The notes: a model not told the origin generated them from the letters alone. A stretch of DNA of 64,000 bases from Scenedesmus sp. ARA3 (GCA_004335835.1 RWJK01001006.1:1-64000); one strand, 5' to 3'. Positions 22,066 to 36,535 are shown, counted from the stretch's first letter. Translations and numbers: made by a program.

Positions 22066-25000
22066 GCCTTGCCTCTGTGCTGGCAGGGCCTATGGATGTG
22101 AGCCAGCTGTGGGAGGCAGCGCCTGCTGCTTCCCTGGAACAGTCATACGAGGAGCATCCATACCAACAGCAGCAAGCATGTGATGAGGAGGATGACCTAT
22201 ACAGCTATGATGACGAGGACGTGCATCTTGAGGACGCATCTCGCGACTCACCACCCTATCAGATGTTTGGTGAGTGGGTGCGCTAGTACACGCATCTGTA
22301 TGCTGAAGGTGCCATCTTGAAAGACCATGAGGTGATGCACATGTTGCATGCTGTGCAAGGTAGTTTTTGCATTGGCCTGCAAGCAGCAGCAACCTCAGTG
22401 TCGCACAGCACGGCGTTTGCTGGCTGATGCCAGACAACCATGGAAGGCTGAAGTACCGGCAATCTGTGTCTAACTGCTGCCGTCTGCATCCACAGGCCAA
22501 AGCCTGAGCTTACGAGAGCGAGAGCAGCCCTGGCAGCGACTGCCGCAGCAGCAGGATGCTCAGCAACACATGCAGCAGCTACAGCAGCAGCGGCAGCAGC
22601 AGCAGCATCGACACCAGCAGCAACATCAGCAGCAACGGCAACAGTCTGCTGCACAGCAACGGCAGTCGCAGCACCTGCAGCGGCGGCAGCAGCTGCTGGA
22701 GCAGCAGCAACAGCGCCAGCAGCAGCAGCAAGGCAGGCAGCTAACGCCAGGCAGGCAGCGGCCTTTTGCACAGCTGCCGCCTGGATATCCAGCCTCTGCT
22801 GATGAGCGCATACAGCAGCTGGCGCAGCCCAGGGTGATGGACCGGCAGAAGTATGAGCGGGTAAGTTGCAATGCTCTAGGGCACGTGCTGTCGCCATGTT
22901 GTGGCGGTTCATTTCGCCAGCTGTCGACCATGCGTGATGCTCATGCATGCTGAGGCAGCAGCCTTGAGTTGAATGTGATGTGCCATGTTCCTGTTGGAAC
23001 ATCATGCATCAGGGTCACCCCGTAATACTTACAAACTTCAGCCATGCCTTGATTGAGGTTGCCCCTGCTGCCTGTGCTGTGCTCATGGCTCGCCATGTCT
23101 GTTCAACTCACTTCTGCAGCTGAAGCAGTCAGCAGAGCAGGAGGTGCTGCAGCAGTGCTCCTTCCAGCCCAAGACTGGCAGAGGCCCGCAGCATGCAGCA
23201 GCCCACCAGGGCTTGCCTGTGGCTGAGCGGCTGTACCACACAGCACGGGAGCGGCAGGCAAAGCTGGAGCGCAAAGCAGCGGAAGCACAGGCTAGCAGCA
23301 CTCAAGTGAGTGTGGTTGGCGAATGGCGGCTGAGGTGGCAATGTCTGTATCACAGGAGGCTAGCACACATGAGCATCGTCTGCTAAGCAGTGTTTATGCA
23401 GCGAGCAGGGGGCCTTTCACCTGCAGCACAATGGCGGCAGATGTCGATGGGCTAGCAGCACCGCGTGTAGCCTCATGAGCGATGCCAGAGTTGATCCAAG
23501 CAAGATGTCACTACAAACAGCTGGACCAGCTTCAGACTGCATACACTATGTGTCACTATGGCCTCAGGTCGATGCCGGCAGATGCTGATGCATGCTCCCT
23601 GTTACACCTGCAGGGCTGCACATTTAAGCCGCAGACCAACGCAGCAGCGCAGAGCCGCTATTTGGCAGCGTACGAGTATGTGCCTATCCATGAGCGGCTA
23701 GGGGAGGTGCTGCGCAGCAAGAATGAGAAGCTGGCAGCGCTGCAGATGCAGGTGGAGCGCGAGAGCAGCGATGCAGCTCCCTTCACGCCGCGCATCAACC
23801 CGCGCAGCAGCGTGCTGGCGCTGCGGGCGAGCAGCAGAGGCAGGGGCAGGGGTGGCAGCGGGGGTGGGGCTGGCGAGTATGGTAGCAGCGGCGGGGCCGG
23901 AGGCTTTGGTGGCGGTGGCGGAGATGAGGATGATGAAGAGGGTGGCCGGCATTGGCGGGATAGAGAGAGGCAGCGAGACAGCAGCAGAGGCCGCAGCGTG
24001 CGGCGCAGCAGGTGCGACCTGAGTGCTGCTGCACTGCCATGATGTATCTGGCTCTTGTGTATAGCAGGTGCTGTGCTGCAGGATGAGGATGAGAGGCGGG
24101 TATGTATGTGCAAGCAGAGCTGTATGTTTGGCGCGTGCATCAAGACAGTCACATCCTGCAGCGTGCCGGTGTGCCCTTGCTGCTGGTACATGCCTTAACC
24201 CAGCAGCTGCCTCTCCTCTCGTTTGTGTCCTGCAATGATGTCCGATGCCGCCCGGTTAATACTCCCAACGTCTGTTGTCAGGTCCGAGGCCGATCTGGCT
24301 GCCGCCCAGGCGCAGTGCACCTTCACGCCGCGCATCAACGCCAGCAGCAAGGCGCTGCTGCAGCAGGCTGGCGAGATCCCTTCGGGCTTCCTGGAGCGTC
24401 AGCAGTACTTTGAGCGGCTGGCGCGCGAGAAGCGGCAGCTGCTGCAGCTGGCGGTGGAGGACCAGCACTGCAGCTTCAGCCCGGCACACAGCGTGTGCGA
24501 CTTTGGGTGAGTGCTCCTCGGTAGTGATGCAGTTGACGTGGAAACTCTGGATTGAATGCCTGCTAGTGATGGTGTTGCCTGCTAACAGTGGGTGCTCTGT
24601 GTTGCATGTCAACATGCAGTCGCTGTTGTCTGTTTACATGTACGTAATCTGCCAGTGCAGCAGCAGCTGTTGACACTCCCTGCCGCTTATAGCTCAAAGG
24701 CGCGCACGGCTTGTGGAGTGCCGCGGTTGAAAAGCCACCTGCCCTCTAACTGCCTTAAACGCACATCGAATGGGACCCCTGCCACCTTACACACAACTGT
24801 ATCTGTGCGCTGCCATAACCCCTGCCCTGCAGCCGCAGCAGTGGCAGCCTGGATGGCTCCTGCTTTCTGTATGACATCGAGTTATACACCGCTTCAAACC
24901 ACTGTCAACTCATCACACTGCCGTCTTTGTGCGCTGCACGGCCTGCCTTGCTAACCTCACCGCAGCCGCAGCAGCAGCAGCCTGGATGGCTCTTGCTTGC

Positions 25001-27270
25001 TGGACCGCATCGATTGACACACTGCTTCAAACCACTGTCAACTCACCTCACTGCCGTCTTTGTGTGCTGCACCGCCTGCCTTGCTAACCTCATCGCAGCC
25101 GCAGCAGCGACAGCTTAGATGGCTCCTGCTTCCTGGACCGCATTGAGCGGCTGGCCTACCAGGACAAACGCACGCAGGAGGCGGCGCGCTCTGTGCTGGC
25201 TGAGCAGGTGCACAATGCGGAGTGCACTTTCAGGCCAGAGATCAACCCGCGTAGCCAGCGCATGGTGAAGGTGAGCAGTGTGTAGCGCATGTGCTGACAT
25301 CGCTGTGTTATAGTGTGTTCTGGCTGTTCAGACGCTCATTCATCCACGCCATATTAGAGCTGACCTGTGCACCTCACGCTGCCAGCATATGGTGTTTTGT
25401 GTCTTGGGCTAGCTTAGCAGCCGTGAGGCAACCGGTTGACAGAAGTCAGCATACAATCCATTATGCTGGGCTAGCTGAGTTTGACGCTTGGTGGTCACTA
25501 CAACAGCTTGTGATGCTGGCGGGGCGGGGGCCACCTGGCCAGCCAGGTGTTTAGGGTGGTGCTGAGCTACTTGCAGCAGTGCAGCTGTGCGTACGGCCAT
25601 GCTTGCTGGCACTGCAGCATTCAACACAACGTCTAGGTGATCCCACACCTTGCACATGTCTGGCCTGTACATCAGTTGATTCTAGCAATAATTGGGCCGC
25701 AGTATACAACCGTGCGTGCCGTCACCTGTCATGCCTGCTACTAATGTGCTGGCAATCCAGTTTGAAATCGCATGCCTTCTGTCGTTTGTCCTGCGTGCAG
25801 CCCACGCCACTGCACGAGCTGTACGAGAACAGCAAGGGCGCAGCCAGGCGGTGCGCCATCGCGCAGGCGGTGGAGAGCCAGCGGCAGCAGCAATGCACGT
25901 TTGCGCCCAACCTGGCCAAGCCAGGCATTGTGCAGGCCTCACCACCAGAGGCCAAGCTCAGCCTGTCTGCATCGGTGAGCCGCACTCTTGCGTGACATGT
26001 CTGGCATGTGTATGCTGGCCTAGTCATCACCGCAAGTTCTGGTTGATTTGTTTGTTACCGTGCACTTGCCTACACACGCAAGCCATCTGCGCTAAAACAC
26101 AGCGATAGCGCTGTCTCATTCTGTAGCACCCCCTCAGCAGCCCCGCATCCAACTGACAGCACATCCAACTGACAGCACACAAGCATGCGTTGGCACGCCT
26201 GCGCTTGCAGGAGGCCGACTAGTGGTGGAGCAGCTACACAATCGTGCCTGTTACCAATGTCAGTCACGCTCAAACAACATGCGCACCCGCAGCACACTCG
26301 AAACAATCATGCTTGGTGGCGCGTGCTTGCAGAAGGTGGAGCGGTGATGCAGCGGCTGCACACAACGCTTCCAACCGTGTATGCAACATGCACCGCCATA
26401 ATCAAACATGCTGATCAACTGCTGCATGCTGTGCCACCTGCAGGAGGACGCGGTGGTGGAGCGGCTGCACAAAACCCTTCCTGATGCCGTCCAACCATGT
26501 ATACAACATGATCAAACACTCTGATCAACTGCTGCATGCTGTGCCACCTGCAGGAGGTGGACGCGGTGGTGGAGCGGCCACACAACAGAGCCTGGCACCA
26601 ATATCAGTCACTCATCAAAAACATGTGCCACCGCATCACTCATAGTATCCTGCTTTCACATACATCTGCGCCTGCAGGAGGTGGACGCGGTGGTGGATCG
26701 GCTGCACAACAGTGCCTGGTACCACTCATCAGTCACTTTTAGACGACTCGCGCCACTGCCAACACACTTCATACCACAACACTTCATACCACAATAGTGC
26801 TCACGCACCTGCGCCTGCAGGAGGTGGGCGCCGTAATGGAGCGGCTGCACACTTCGGCTCCTGATGCCACCCAACCTTCTTTCACATACAGATGGGCCAC
26901 CATGAACAAACAAAACTCGTACAACCGTGCATGCTGATGCACCTGCGCTTGCAGGAGGTGGACGCGGTGGTGGAGCGGCTGCACAGCGCTGCGCGCGCCA
27001 AGGAGGGCAAGGCCGAGGCTGCGCTGAGCTTCAAGCAGTACCAGGAGCTCAAGGCCTGCACCTTCACGCCAGAGATCACGCGGGACGTGCCCAAGCAGAC
27101 GGTGAGGCTGGTGCAGCTGTACATGTGCAGCGGGGGTTGGCCGATTGAGCAGGTGTATACTGCAGTGGCTGTGCCTGTGCTCACAGCGCTGGCAACCACT
27201 TTCTCGCCCCACCAGGTATCACTCACCACCACCCTTACAACTGGGAGCAGCCTCGTCCCTACCATCCTTG

Positions 27271-27320
<50 letters not shown>

Positions 27321-27735
27321 ACTGCTACTGCAGGGCCCCGTGCTGGTGCGCGGGCTAGGCCGCTTCATGGAGCTCAAGGAAATGGCCAAGCGCCAAGCCC
27401 AACAGAAAGCCGCCGTGGAAGCCAAGGTCTTCATGACGCAACTCCCCACCACCACAAACCCACACCGGCCGCCTTTCACAGTGCCGGAGCCTTTCAAGCT
27501 GGGTGGCAGCAGCTCAAGAGAAGCATCTGCACAGCTGCGGCGCAGCCATGCAGAGGCGAGTGCGAGTCAGGCGGAGCTGAGGGAGTGCACGTTCCGGCCG
27601 GCGATCAATGAGGGTAGGGTCAGCCGGCAGCAGCGCGTGCGGCAGCTGCTGGAGGGCGGCGGGGGTGGGGGTGCGGCTGCGGGGAGGGGCGGGTACAGCA
27701 GCGGCGGCGGCGGCGGCAGGGGCGAGGAGGCTTAG
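21292..27735 (+). CDS. CTFxPxIN-repeat protein, probably cilium/basal-body associated
   Basis: Ten coding exons in phase: 21292-21490, 21631-22269, 22496-22860, 23120-23305, 23614-24011, 24282-24506, 25099-25270, 25801-25974, 26955-27101, 27334-27735; 968 residues. The N-terminal 400 residues are disordered, with acidic and poly-Gln parts. From about residue 405 the protein repeats a short block, [CF][TS]F.P.IN or variants, nine times at intervals of roughly 45-80 residues: QCSFQPKTG, GCTFKPQTN, FTPRINPRS, QCTFTPRIN, HCSFSPAHS, ECTFRPEINPRS, QCTFAPNLA, ACTFTPEIT, ECTFRPAIN. Charged helical spacers (ERL..., QEA..., REKRQ...) separate them. Such motif arrays are typical of flagellar and basal-body proteins of algae and trypanosomatids (family knowledge; location here is inferred). 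Exon borders often follow the repeats. The gene has three exon-duplication arrays and a duplicated 3' end. Confidence 0.82.
24825..25150 (+). repeat. three tandem copies of the exon 7 start, about 130-bp units
   Basis: Copies near 24833 and 24966 and the real exon at 25099 share a pre-acceptor tail (gcctgccttgctaacctca), the acceptor and SLDGSC..D.I. The second copy runs into a TGA, and neither upstream copy has a donor. Confidence 0.8.
26200..26990 (+). repeat. seven tandem copies of an exon start (six pseudo-exons plus the real one)
   Basis: The acceptor plus 'ggaggtggacgcggtggtgg' (or close variants) recurs near 26207, 26330, 26441, 26551, 26678, 26817 and 26951, spaced 110-140 bp, with related CA-rich intronic tails. 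Only the last (exon 26955-27101) continues to a motif-bearing exon end and a donor; the others keep the EVDAVVERLH reading for a short way and then diverge. Confidence 0.88.
27273..27320 (+). repeat. (GCT)16 immediately upstream of the last 3' splice site
   Basis: Forty-eight bases of pure GCT followed by 'actgctactgcag' and the final coding exon at 27334. This is the longest pure trinucleotide run in the window. Confidence 0.92.
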
Positions 27736-27865
27736 TAAGCAGATGAATGAGGCGCATGCCAGCCGGCAGCAGCGCGTGCGGCAGCTGCTGGAGGGCCGTG
27801 GGGGTGCAGCTGCGGGGAGGGGCGGGTACAGCAGCGGCGGTGGCGGTAGGGGCGAGGAGGCTTAG
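27606..27865 (+). repeat. duplicated 3' coding end including stop codon
   Basis: 27743-27865 repeats 27606-27735 (QQRVRQLLEG, glycine-rich tail, GEEA, TAG) with small gaps. The real protein ends at 27735, so the second copy, with its own TAG, lies in the 3' UTR. Confidence 0.85.
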
Positions 27866-28509
27866 TGCTTAAGTTGAGCAAGCGTGGTCGCAGTGCAGGC
27901 GGCGGTGCTGCATGCATTGGCGCATGCAGCAGCTGCTGAGGAGCGGCAGTGACATTGGCAGCACCTTGGTGGTCTTGTGAGAAAGTTGCTGGTGCGATGG
28001 CTTCAAGGAAGACTCTTTGGACTTACCACAGCTGTGGTCAACATGCTGTGGCTGTGGTCAACATGCTGTGGCGGTCTGGGTACCTGTGTTGCTGTGGTTG
28101 CAATCACATGTGCACTGACACTGCTATCTGGGTGAACGTGAACCCTGATGTTTGAGGCTAACTACAACTGTGAACCGGCACTGCAAAGTGGCCTGCTAAG
28201 GCCAAAGTGTAACAACCAACCAGCCCATATGCCTGATTTGTTCAGGGCAATCTTAAAGGTCTTGATGTATTTTCTTGCACATGTGTGTTGTCCTTTGCTT
28301 GGTGAATGCAACATGTGCACACAGCCCGACCCACATGCCTACAGCTTCACATGTGCTCACCTGCTGTAGCTGGCAAAAGCGCTTTGCAGGAAGTCCAGCT
28401 GTTCGTGGTTGCCAACCACCTAGCAGGCAACGCTGTTGTCACAGGCGGCGGTGAAAGGCTGTCCCAACCTGACAGACAGCAGCTCCAGTGGTGCGGCTGC
28501 TGCCACAGG
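27866..28509. other. convergent intergenic region
   Basis: 3' region between the CTFxPxIN gene (+) and the tRNA methyltransferase gene (-). Contains a short direct repeat (gctgtggtcaacatgctgtg, near 28030 and 28048) and a TGTAA motif; no gene seen. Confidence 0.5.
28208..28212 (+). terminator. TGTAA polyadenylation signal of the CTFxPxIN gene
   Basis: First clear TGTAA downstream of the stop at 27735, about 470 nt away; it would include the duplicated 3' end in the 3' UTR. Confidence 0.45.
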
Positions 28510-30184
28510 TCAGCTGTAGATAGTGAGCACAGGCTTGAATAAGCTGGGGTGGTGGAAGTCTGCAGTCAGCTGCTGGTACTGCTCACTGTACAGCTGCTGT
28601 TGCCTGCCACTGACTGGGTCAGTGGCCTTCTGCATCACCACCAGCCTCTCAACACCGCTGCTGCTGCTGCTGGCGCTGCTGCTGCTGCTGCTGCTGCCAG
28701 CGGCGCACTCAAGCTGCTGTGCTGCTGCACTGCAGCAGTGCTCCGCCAGCTCAAACTGCATGATGTGGCGCTTGGGCTCCTCATCTTGCGCCTTAGTGAA
28801 TACATGCAAGCTGCGCGTGAGCAGCAGCCCATGCTGGGCAGCATCCTGCACAAACCTCTGGCCCTCAATTGGCGGCAAGACCAAGCAGAGCCGCCCTGAC
28901 GGCTGCAGCAGCGCTGCTGCGCCAGCTGCCAGCTGCGGAAACGGCAGCACATCGTCTGCATGCCTGGCGGCTGCGCGCGCTGACCTGTCCGGCTTGCTGC
29001 TTTGCAGGAAAAACGGCGGGTTGCTGATGATGAGATCGTACTTGCAGGGCGCTGCTGCTGCCCATTCCTGGAAGCTTGCGTGTGCCAGCAGCAGCCTGTC
29101 TGGCCAAGGGCTCGAAGCAAAGTTGTCTGCTGCCTGCTGGTATGCTGCTGCATCGATGTCGATGGCATGCACAGCTGCGCGGCTGTGCTGCGTCTTCTGA
29201 GCCATCATGAGGGCGAGCACGCCTGCACAGGTGCAGGGCCGCAGCCAAGTTATTGCTGAGGCTTGATAGGCACATTGAAGATAGTGAGGGCAGCAGCCAG
29301 GGCAGGAGGGCGCACCATACATGTCACGCAGGTGCATGCATCTGTGAGCGCAACACAAAGTGGCCAGTGCTATGCTCGTGCCGTTTCACCTGCACCTATC
29401 CCTTCAGCTAGTGACCATGCGCAGCACGCCTCCTGATTGTGCTGACGTGTGCTGCCAGCTCTGCACCTGTGCCTGTGCCCACATCTATGATGCTGTGTGT
29501 CTCTGGTGGCGGCTGCACCGATACTTTCAGCAGCATTGGTCGCTCACATCCCTGTGCTGCTAAGCCTGTGTGCTGACAGCAGCATACACTATCAACTTTC
29601 GCCAGCTGCGCACCTGTGCCTGTGCCCACATCCAGCATGGTTTGTGTCTCTGGTGGCGGCTGTGCCCAAGCTCCAAGCAGCATCGAGTCAGTGCCCATCT
29701 TCTGTGCACACATGCCATGTGCTAGGTCAAAGTGCCTGAACTTGAACACGCTGCTCTTTGCTGGCACCTGGAGGTTGGGTGAGGTGTTGTGAGAGGGGCA
29801 GCCACAGTGCATGGAGTGGTTAGTACGAGTTTATGGGCATACAGCAGCTGCGGTGCTCATGCAACACGCGCAGGTGCAGGCCAAAGCTGTCAGGTATCAG
29901 GTGCCAGGAGATGTGGTTTGTGATAGCATGCTTTTTACCGCCCCTGCTGGTTACAGCGGTCATGTATGCACATTAAGTCAAGATGTCAATTGCTAGTCAC
30001 ATGCATCTGCAGCACCTGTGCTCACCTTCTGTTCAGGTGCCGTGACAGTGGTGACGCTGGTGGCAGGGCTGTTGATGCTGCAGCAGGCCAAGGACCGTGT
30101 CCTGCAACATGCTGACCTAGGAGCACATCTATGACGTGCCAGACTAGGGCAGCTGAAAATTGACTGCAGCATAGCTGCTTTCAT
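28510..30184 (-). CDS. TrmN6-like tRNA (adenine-N6) methyltransferase, organelle-targeted
   Basis: Three coding exons 30184-30026, 29767-29614 and 29222-28510, 341 residues. Exon 1 (53 residues) is rich in Ser, Arg, Ala and Cys without acidic residues until its end, like a transit peptide. Exon 2 starts the domain: VFKFRHFDLAHG, then KMGTDSMLLGAWA and the SAM-binding LDVGTGTG. Exon 3 continues with VLALMMAQKT, AIDID, the catalytic-type NPPFF motif (NPPY class) and ASSPWPDRLLLA-like blocks of the bacterial YfiC/TrmN6 family. The bacterial enzyme N6-methylates A37 of tRNA1(Val); a chloroplast or mitochondrial tRNA target is inferred. A Ser homorepeat is inserted near residue 290. Exon 2 fragments are copied around 29440-29540. 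Head-to-head with the uS19 gene, 270 bp apart. Confidence 0.85.
29430..29613 (-). repeat. copy of the end of TrmN6-like exon 2
   Basis: On the minus strand this intron stretch reads QPPPETHSIIDVGTGTGAEL, copying QPPPETQTMLDVGTGTG plus the donor region of the real exon (29767-29614). It contains an intact-looking motif I but no upstream exon start. Confidence 0.7.
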
Positions 30185-30454
30185 GTGTGAATCGGTGGAC
30201 CCTGCTGGTGGTCACCAGGGGCCACTGCTAAACATGAAAACTCTCGGCTTCAAACAACCGAGTTGAACACGACAGTACACAGGCTTTTACTCAAGTTCGA
30301 TTGCATCGTGCATGTGCGAGCAGTGCCTCGCGCATTTGGGTGGGGTTTTAGCTTTTGTCGGCTGCTCCACAGTGAGTGAAGTCGACAGCCAGCGTCGATC
30401 TCAGCCCTTTTCCTTGTTTCTTTGACCCCCTGGAGTTCAGCAAAATCAGACAAG
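30185..30454. promoter_or_regulatory. divergent promoter region, TrmN6-like gene / uS19 gene
   Basis: 270 bp between divergent ATGs, free of trinucleotide runs. A pyrimidine-rich stretch (ccttttccttgtttctttga) lies 30-50 bp before the uS19 ATG, as is common for ribosomal protein transcripts. No clear TATA box. Confidence 0.35.
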
Positions 30455-33011
<2,557 letters not shown>

Positions 33012-33389
33012 AATCACCTACTGCATGACGCAGCAGCAGTTTTGCAGCTGTGCAGCAGTGGTGGCAAGCCCGGCAGCAGCCGCTGCTTGGGTGCGAGTAC
33101 GGCGGCAGCATTGCAGAGAGTAGCAGAGAGGAAGAGGCGGCTCTGCGCGAGATGGCAGGCCAGCAGCAGCAGCAGCAGCAGCAGCAGGCCACGGCTGGCC
33201 AGGCAGCTGCATGCAGCAGCTGGCTGTGTGCTGGCTGGTTGGCTGGCTGGGTGCCTGGCACAGCAAGATGCTGGCGCTGACGCGCTGCGTGTTGTGTGCA
33301 CCTAGTTGCTGCAGCAGTTGAGCTGGGTAATGCTGGTAACAGACAGTTCTCTCAATGCTGCCCTATGACTGGCTTTGTCACTATCACAG

Positions 33390-33627
33390 GAGCCAGGCTC
33401 GACAGTATGACCATCGAACCAACGTGCTGCAACAGTTACAGGCATTTGAAACATGGTCTACTGCAGCTCTTGTACTGTCTGCTGTAGCACTTGACTTTCT
33501 TGCAACCCTTAGCATCATATCAGGCACATATGAGGCTTTCCTGCAAGCTCTTCAACATGACGGTGCCGTATCCCCGAACGAACCGTACGACGAGCTGCCG
33601 TACTGCGTGACCTTCGACGATCCGTGA
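33390..33627 (+). CDS. possible terminal exon of an unrecognised membrane protein
   Basis: After a tatcacag acceptor an open frame runs 78 codons to a stop. Its content is unlike the surrounding low-complexity frames: QYDHRTNVLQQLQAFETW, a hydrophobic stretch of about 22 residues (roughly ALVLSAVALDFLATLSII), then EAFLQALQHDG and an acidic end ELPYCVTFDDP. I do not know the family and cannot see the upstream exons in the short gap after the uS19 gene, so this may be an alternative 3' exon, a remnant, or chance. Confidence 0.25.
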
Positions 33628-33653
33628 ACAACTAGCATCTACATTAAAGAATT

Positions 33654-33658
33654 TTACA
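33654..33658 (-). terminator. TGTAA polyadenylation signal of the GYTG-motif gene
   Basis: TGTAA on the minus strand, 117 nt downstream of the stop at 33775. Confidence 0.55.
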
Positions 33659-33774
33659 GTGATGGTTAAAATATCCAATTGTTGTACACTTGATTTTTAT
33701 AGCAGCCGTCCTGATAGAAACTGAACACTCATGCCAAGTAGTGCCACTGGCACCGTGCCAACACCGGCAGCACA

Positions 33775-36535
33775 TCACCGCATGCCTGCTTGCCGCTGCT
33801 GCTGGTAGCTGCTGTACGCCGCAGCTGCACTGCCCGGCCTGATGCTGCCTGCAAGCTTCAGGCTGTTCATGTACTGCTGGAAGTTGAAGCCAGCAGCAGG
33901 GCTGAACGCTGCTGAGTACGTTGTCGCACGTGTGCGAGGCAGCTGCCCCACCTGCGGCTGATGAGGCCCTGTGCTGCTGCCGGCGCCCCACGCTAGCTGC
34001 GGCTGCGGTGGCCCCATTGAAGACCACGCTGTGGCTTGGCCCCCAGACCCCACCTGCTGCCTGTCGTACGCCTGCTGCTGGCAGCAGTGCTGGCAGGATG
34101 CCAGTCCTGCATCCTGCTGCTGCTGCGGCTGTTGCGCAATGCTTGCAGAGTGCGGCGGCAGCTGCACCTTGTCAGCTGGCACCTCCGCACCGTCAACAAA
34201 GAACCTTGGGGAGTAGCAGGATGAGGCAGTGCTGTGGGGCTTGCCAGTGCCACACTGGCTGCTGCCTGTGTCACCTGCTGTCCTGCTCACACAGCCTGCA
34301 CTGCCAGCACTGCCAGCACTGCCAGGCACACCACTCTGTGGCAAGCTGCCAGTGTAAGTTGCGGCAGCATAACCGCCGCCCTGTTGCTGCTGCTGCTGCT
34401 GGTGCAGGTTTGTGGAAGTGCCGGGAGCTGAAGGCTGCCCCCAGGCTATCTTGGTGTCAGGTCTGCTGGCCATCTGGTCTGCATGCTGAGTGTCTGGGTG
34501 AGCACCTGCAAGTTGCAGGGCATGCAGCCACTGTCAAACGCGTGAAACCATGAGGAGCCATGCAGCAGACTCGTGTGCGGCTAATGCTTGCGCAGGATGG
34601 CACAATAACTCATGCTGCGCCGTTGGTCGGCTCTGCTGTCAACTGCAGTGATAACAAGCAGCTTACACCAGGCAAACACAATGTTTAAGCTACACCAGTG
34701 CTAGGCACGGTTTGCAGGGCAACCTGCAAAAACCAAAAACTCTGCGCAATTGCGGCATACAGTGATGCACCGCCTGCCATGCACAGTATGCAGCGCTACA
34801 CATGGCGCACCATGTGGCCTGGCCCTGGCTGCTGTGCTCACCAAGGGCCCCTGCAGCTGCGAGCTGGCCTGCTGACCTGGCTGGTGATGGAGGCTGATGG
34901 CCTTCGTTGCAGCAACAGCAGCATCAAAAGCAGGAGCAGCAACAGCAGCAGCAGCAGACGCAGCAGCTGAGAAAGAAGCACATGCGTGTTGGTAAGAAAG
35001 CGTGTCTGATCTGCAGCTGCTTCAACTTCTTCGAAAAGTGGGTTTGGCAGCACCATTGTCACCAGCAGCAGCTTTTCACCTGTGTAGCCCACGATGCCCT
35101 TCACGCGCGGCTTGGGCTCATCAAAGGCATTGATGGCCACCCAGCGGCTGGTATCGGGCGCGGGCGGCGGCGGCTTGCTGCAGCCCGGCTGCGGCTGCTT
35201 GCCTGTGAAGCCGGTGATGCCACGCGTCCTGCAAGGGAGCAGATGTACAACAGCCACTTGCGGTGAGCTGCGGCAGCTGCAGCTGGTCTTGCCCAGAGCA
35301 GGTCGCGCAACCTGCGCTTGCTGATGTACTAGGTCGGCCATGGCCGCTGCTCTCTCGTGACGATGGGACATGTTAATGTTGACAATGATGCGTCGCTGCA
35401 AAGCACGCTGCTGCCACCCAGCAGCCCATTTGCAAGCAGTTCCTTTCTACTTATGATATGCGCACCTCACAGTCTCCTTGTCTTCAATGTCTGCTGGCAC
35501 ACCTTGCCACTCTTGAGACTGACCTCCAGCGTGGTGGTCCAGGTGCACGCTGTCCTTCCAGCCTGCAGGCAGTTGCATCCAGCAACAGTTACTGGCATGT
35601 GATTGGCAATCGTGATGTGCTGTACTGCACTGCAGCAGCACTACAGCACGCCTCAAGGTCTGCTTCTGCTACCAATTATGCACATGTGTGTTGAAGTTTA
35701 CGCAGAGCACTGTGCATCACTTCTGCTGTTGTACATGTGCACACCGCACTGCAGGACAGGGCCCAGAAGCCTGCTACTGACTGACTGGCGCAAGCTGCCA
35801 TAGGAGTTGTTGCAGTATCAGCTCTGGAAAAAAGATGGCCTTTGGCAGCTCACATGCTTCGCGTGTCTTGTATGCCAGCGCCTTCTCCCCTCCAGGGAAG
35901 CTGGGCCCAACATGGGCACTGCCTGCTGCTGCACGCTGCGCCCAGTACGCCTCCAGCGCTGCTGCTGAACGTGCATATGTTGTGAGCTTCTGCGGAAAGA
36001 CATGAAAAGCAACACGTATAACTTGTTCAGCCATGTGCTCCTGTTTGTAAGCACCAGGAGCTGACAGCCTGGCAACATGCAGCGCCTGTAGTTTGACATG
36101 TACAGCCGGCACTACCAGGCAGTGCAGTGGAAACACTGAGAGGGTGCTGCCATGGCATTGCGTTTGTGGAGACCCGTGCATGTGCAGTTAGGCACAGATG
36201 CACTGCTGCTGCATTATGAAAACGCGGTTGCCTAATTACAATGGCGTATTCGGCTCAAGCCCACAGCTTAGCCTGCTGCATGCGCAGAGCGCAGATTGCA
36301 TGAGTACAACTCACTGGTCCCCCCTGGCTTGCCTCCTGCAGATTTGTCCTAGCACTCTTGTCCGAGCATCCTGCAAACAAGACCCATGTCAGATGCTGGA
36401 AAACGCAGCAGATGACATGAACGCAAACACAATGCAGTCTGCTGACAGCAGAAGCATCTGTACGCTTGACTCACCTGGCACAATGACCTTCCCACCAAAG
36501 CTTGGCTTGAAAGGCTGACATCCTAGCCCTGACAT
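33775..36535 (-). CDS. protein with repeated G-x-x-G-[FY]-T-G-x-Q-P motifs, possibly axonemal
   Basis: Seven exons in phase: 36535-36475, 36060-36023, 35989-35854, 35562-35471, 35395-35080, 34901-34842, 34505-33775; 477 residues. The N-terminal half is non-repetitive: FKPSFGGKVIVP, APGAYKQEHMAEQ, LEAYWAQRAAAG, HVGPSFPGGEKALAYKTREA, WQGVPADIEDKE. Two related motifs follow, GITGFTGKQP and GIVGYTGHQP (the second joined across an intron), separated by WVAINAFDEPKPRVK. The last 240 residues are Gln/Ser/Gly/Pro-rich. Short GYTGH-type repeats are common in proteins that bind inside ciliary microtubules; the ciliary role is inference, and I cannot name an orthologue. The central exon may hide a small in-frame intron (35200-35320). 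A CTG-rich tract precedes the 34901 acceptor. Confidence 0.6.
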
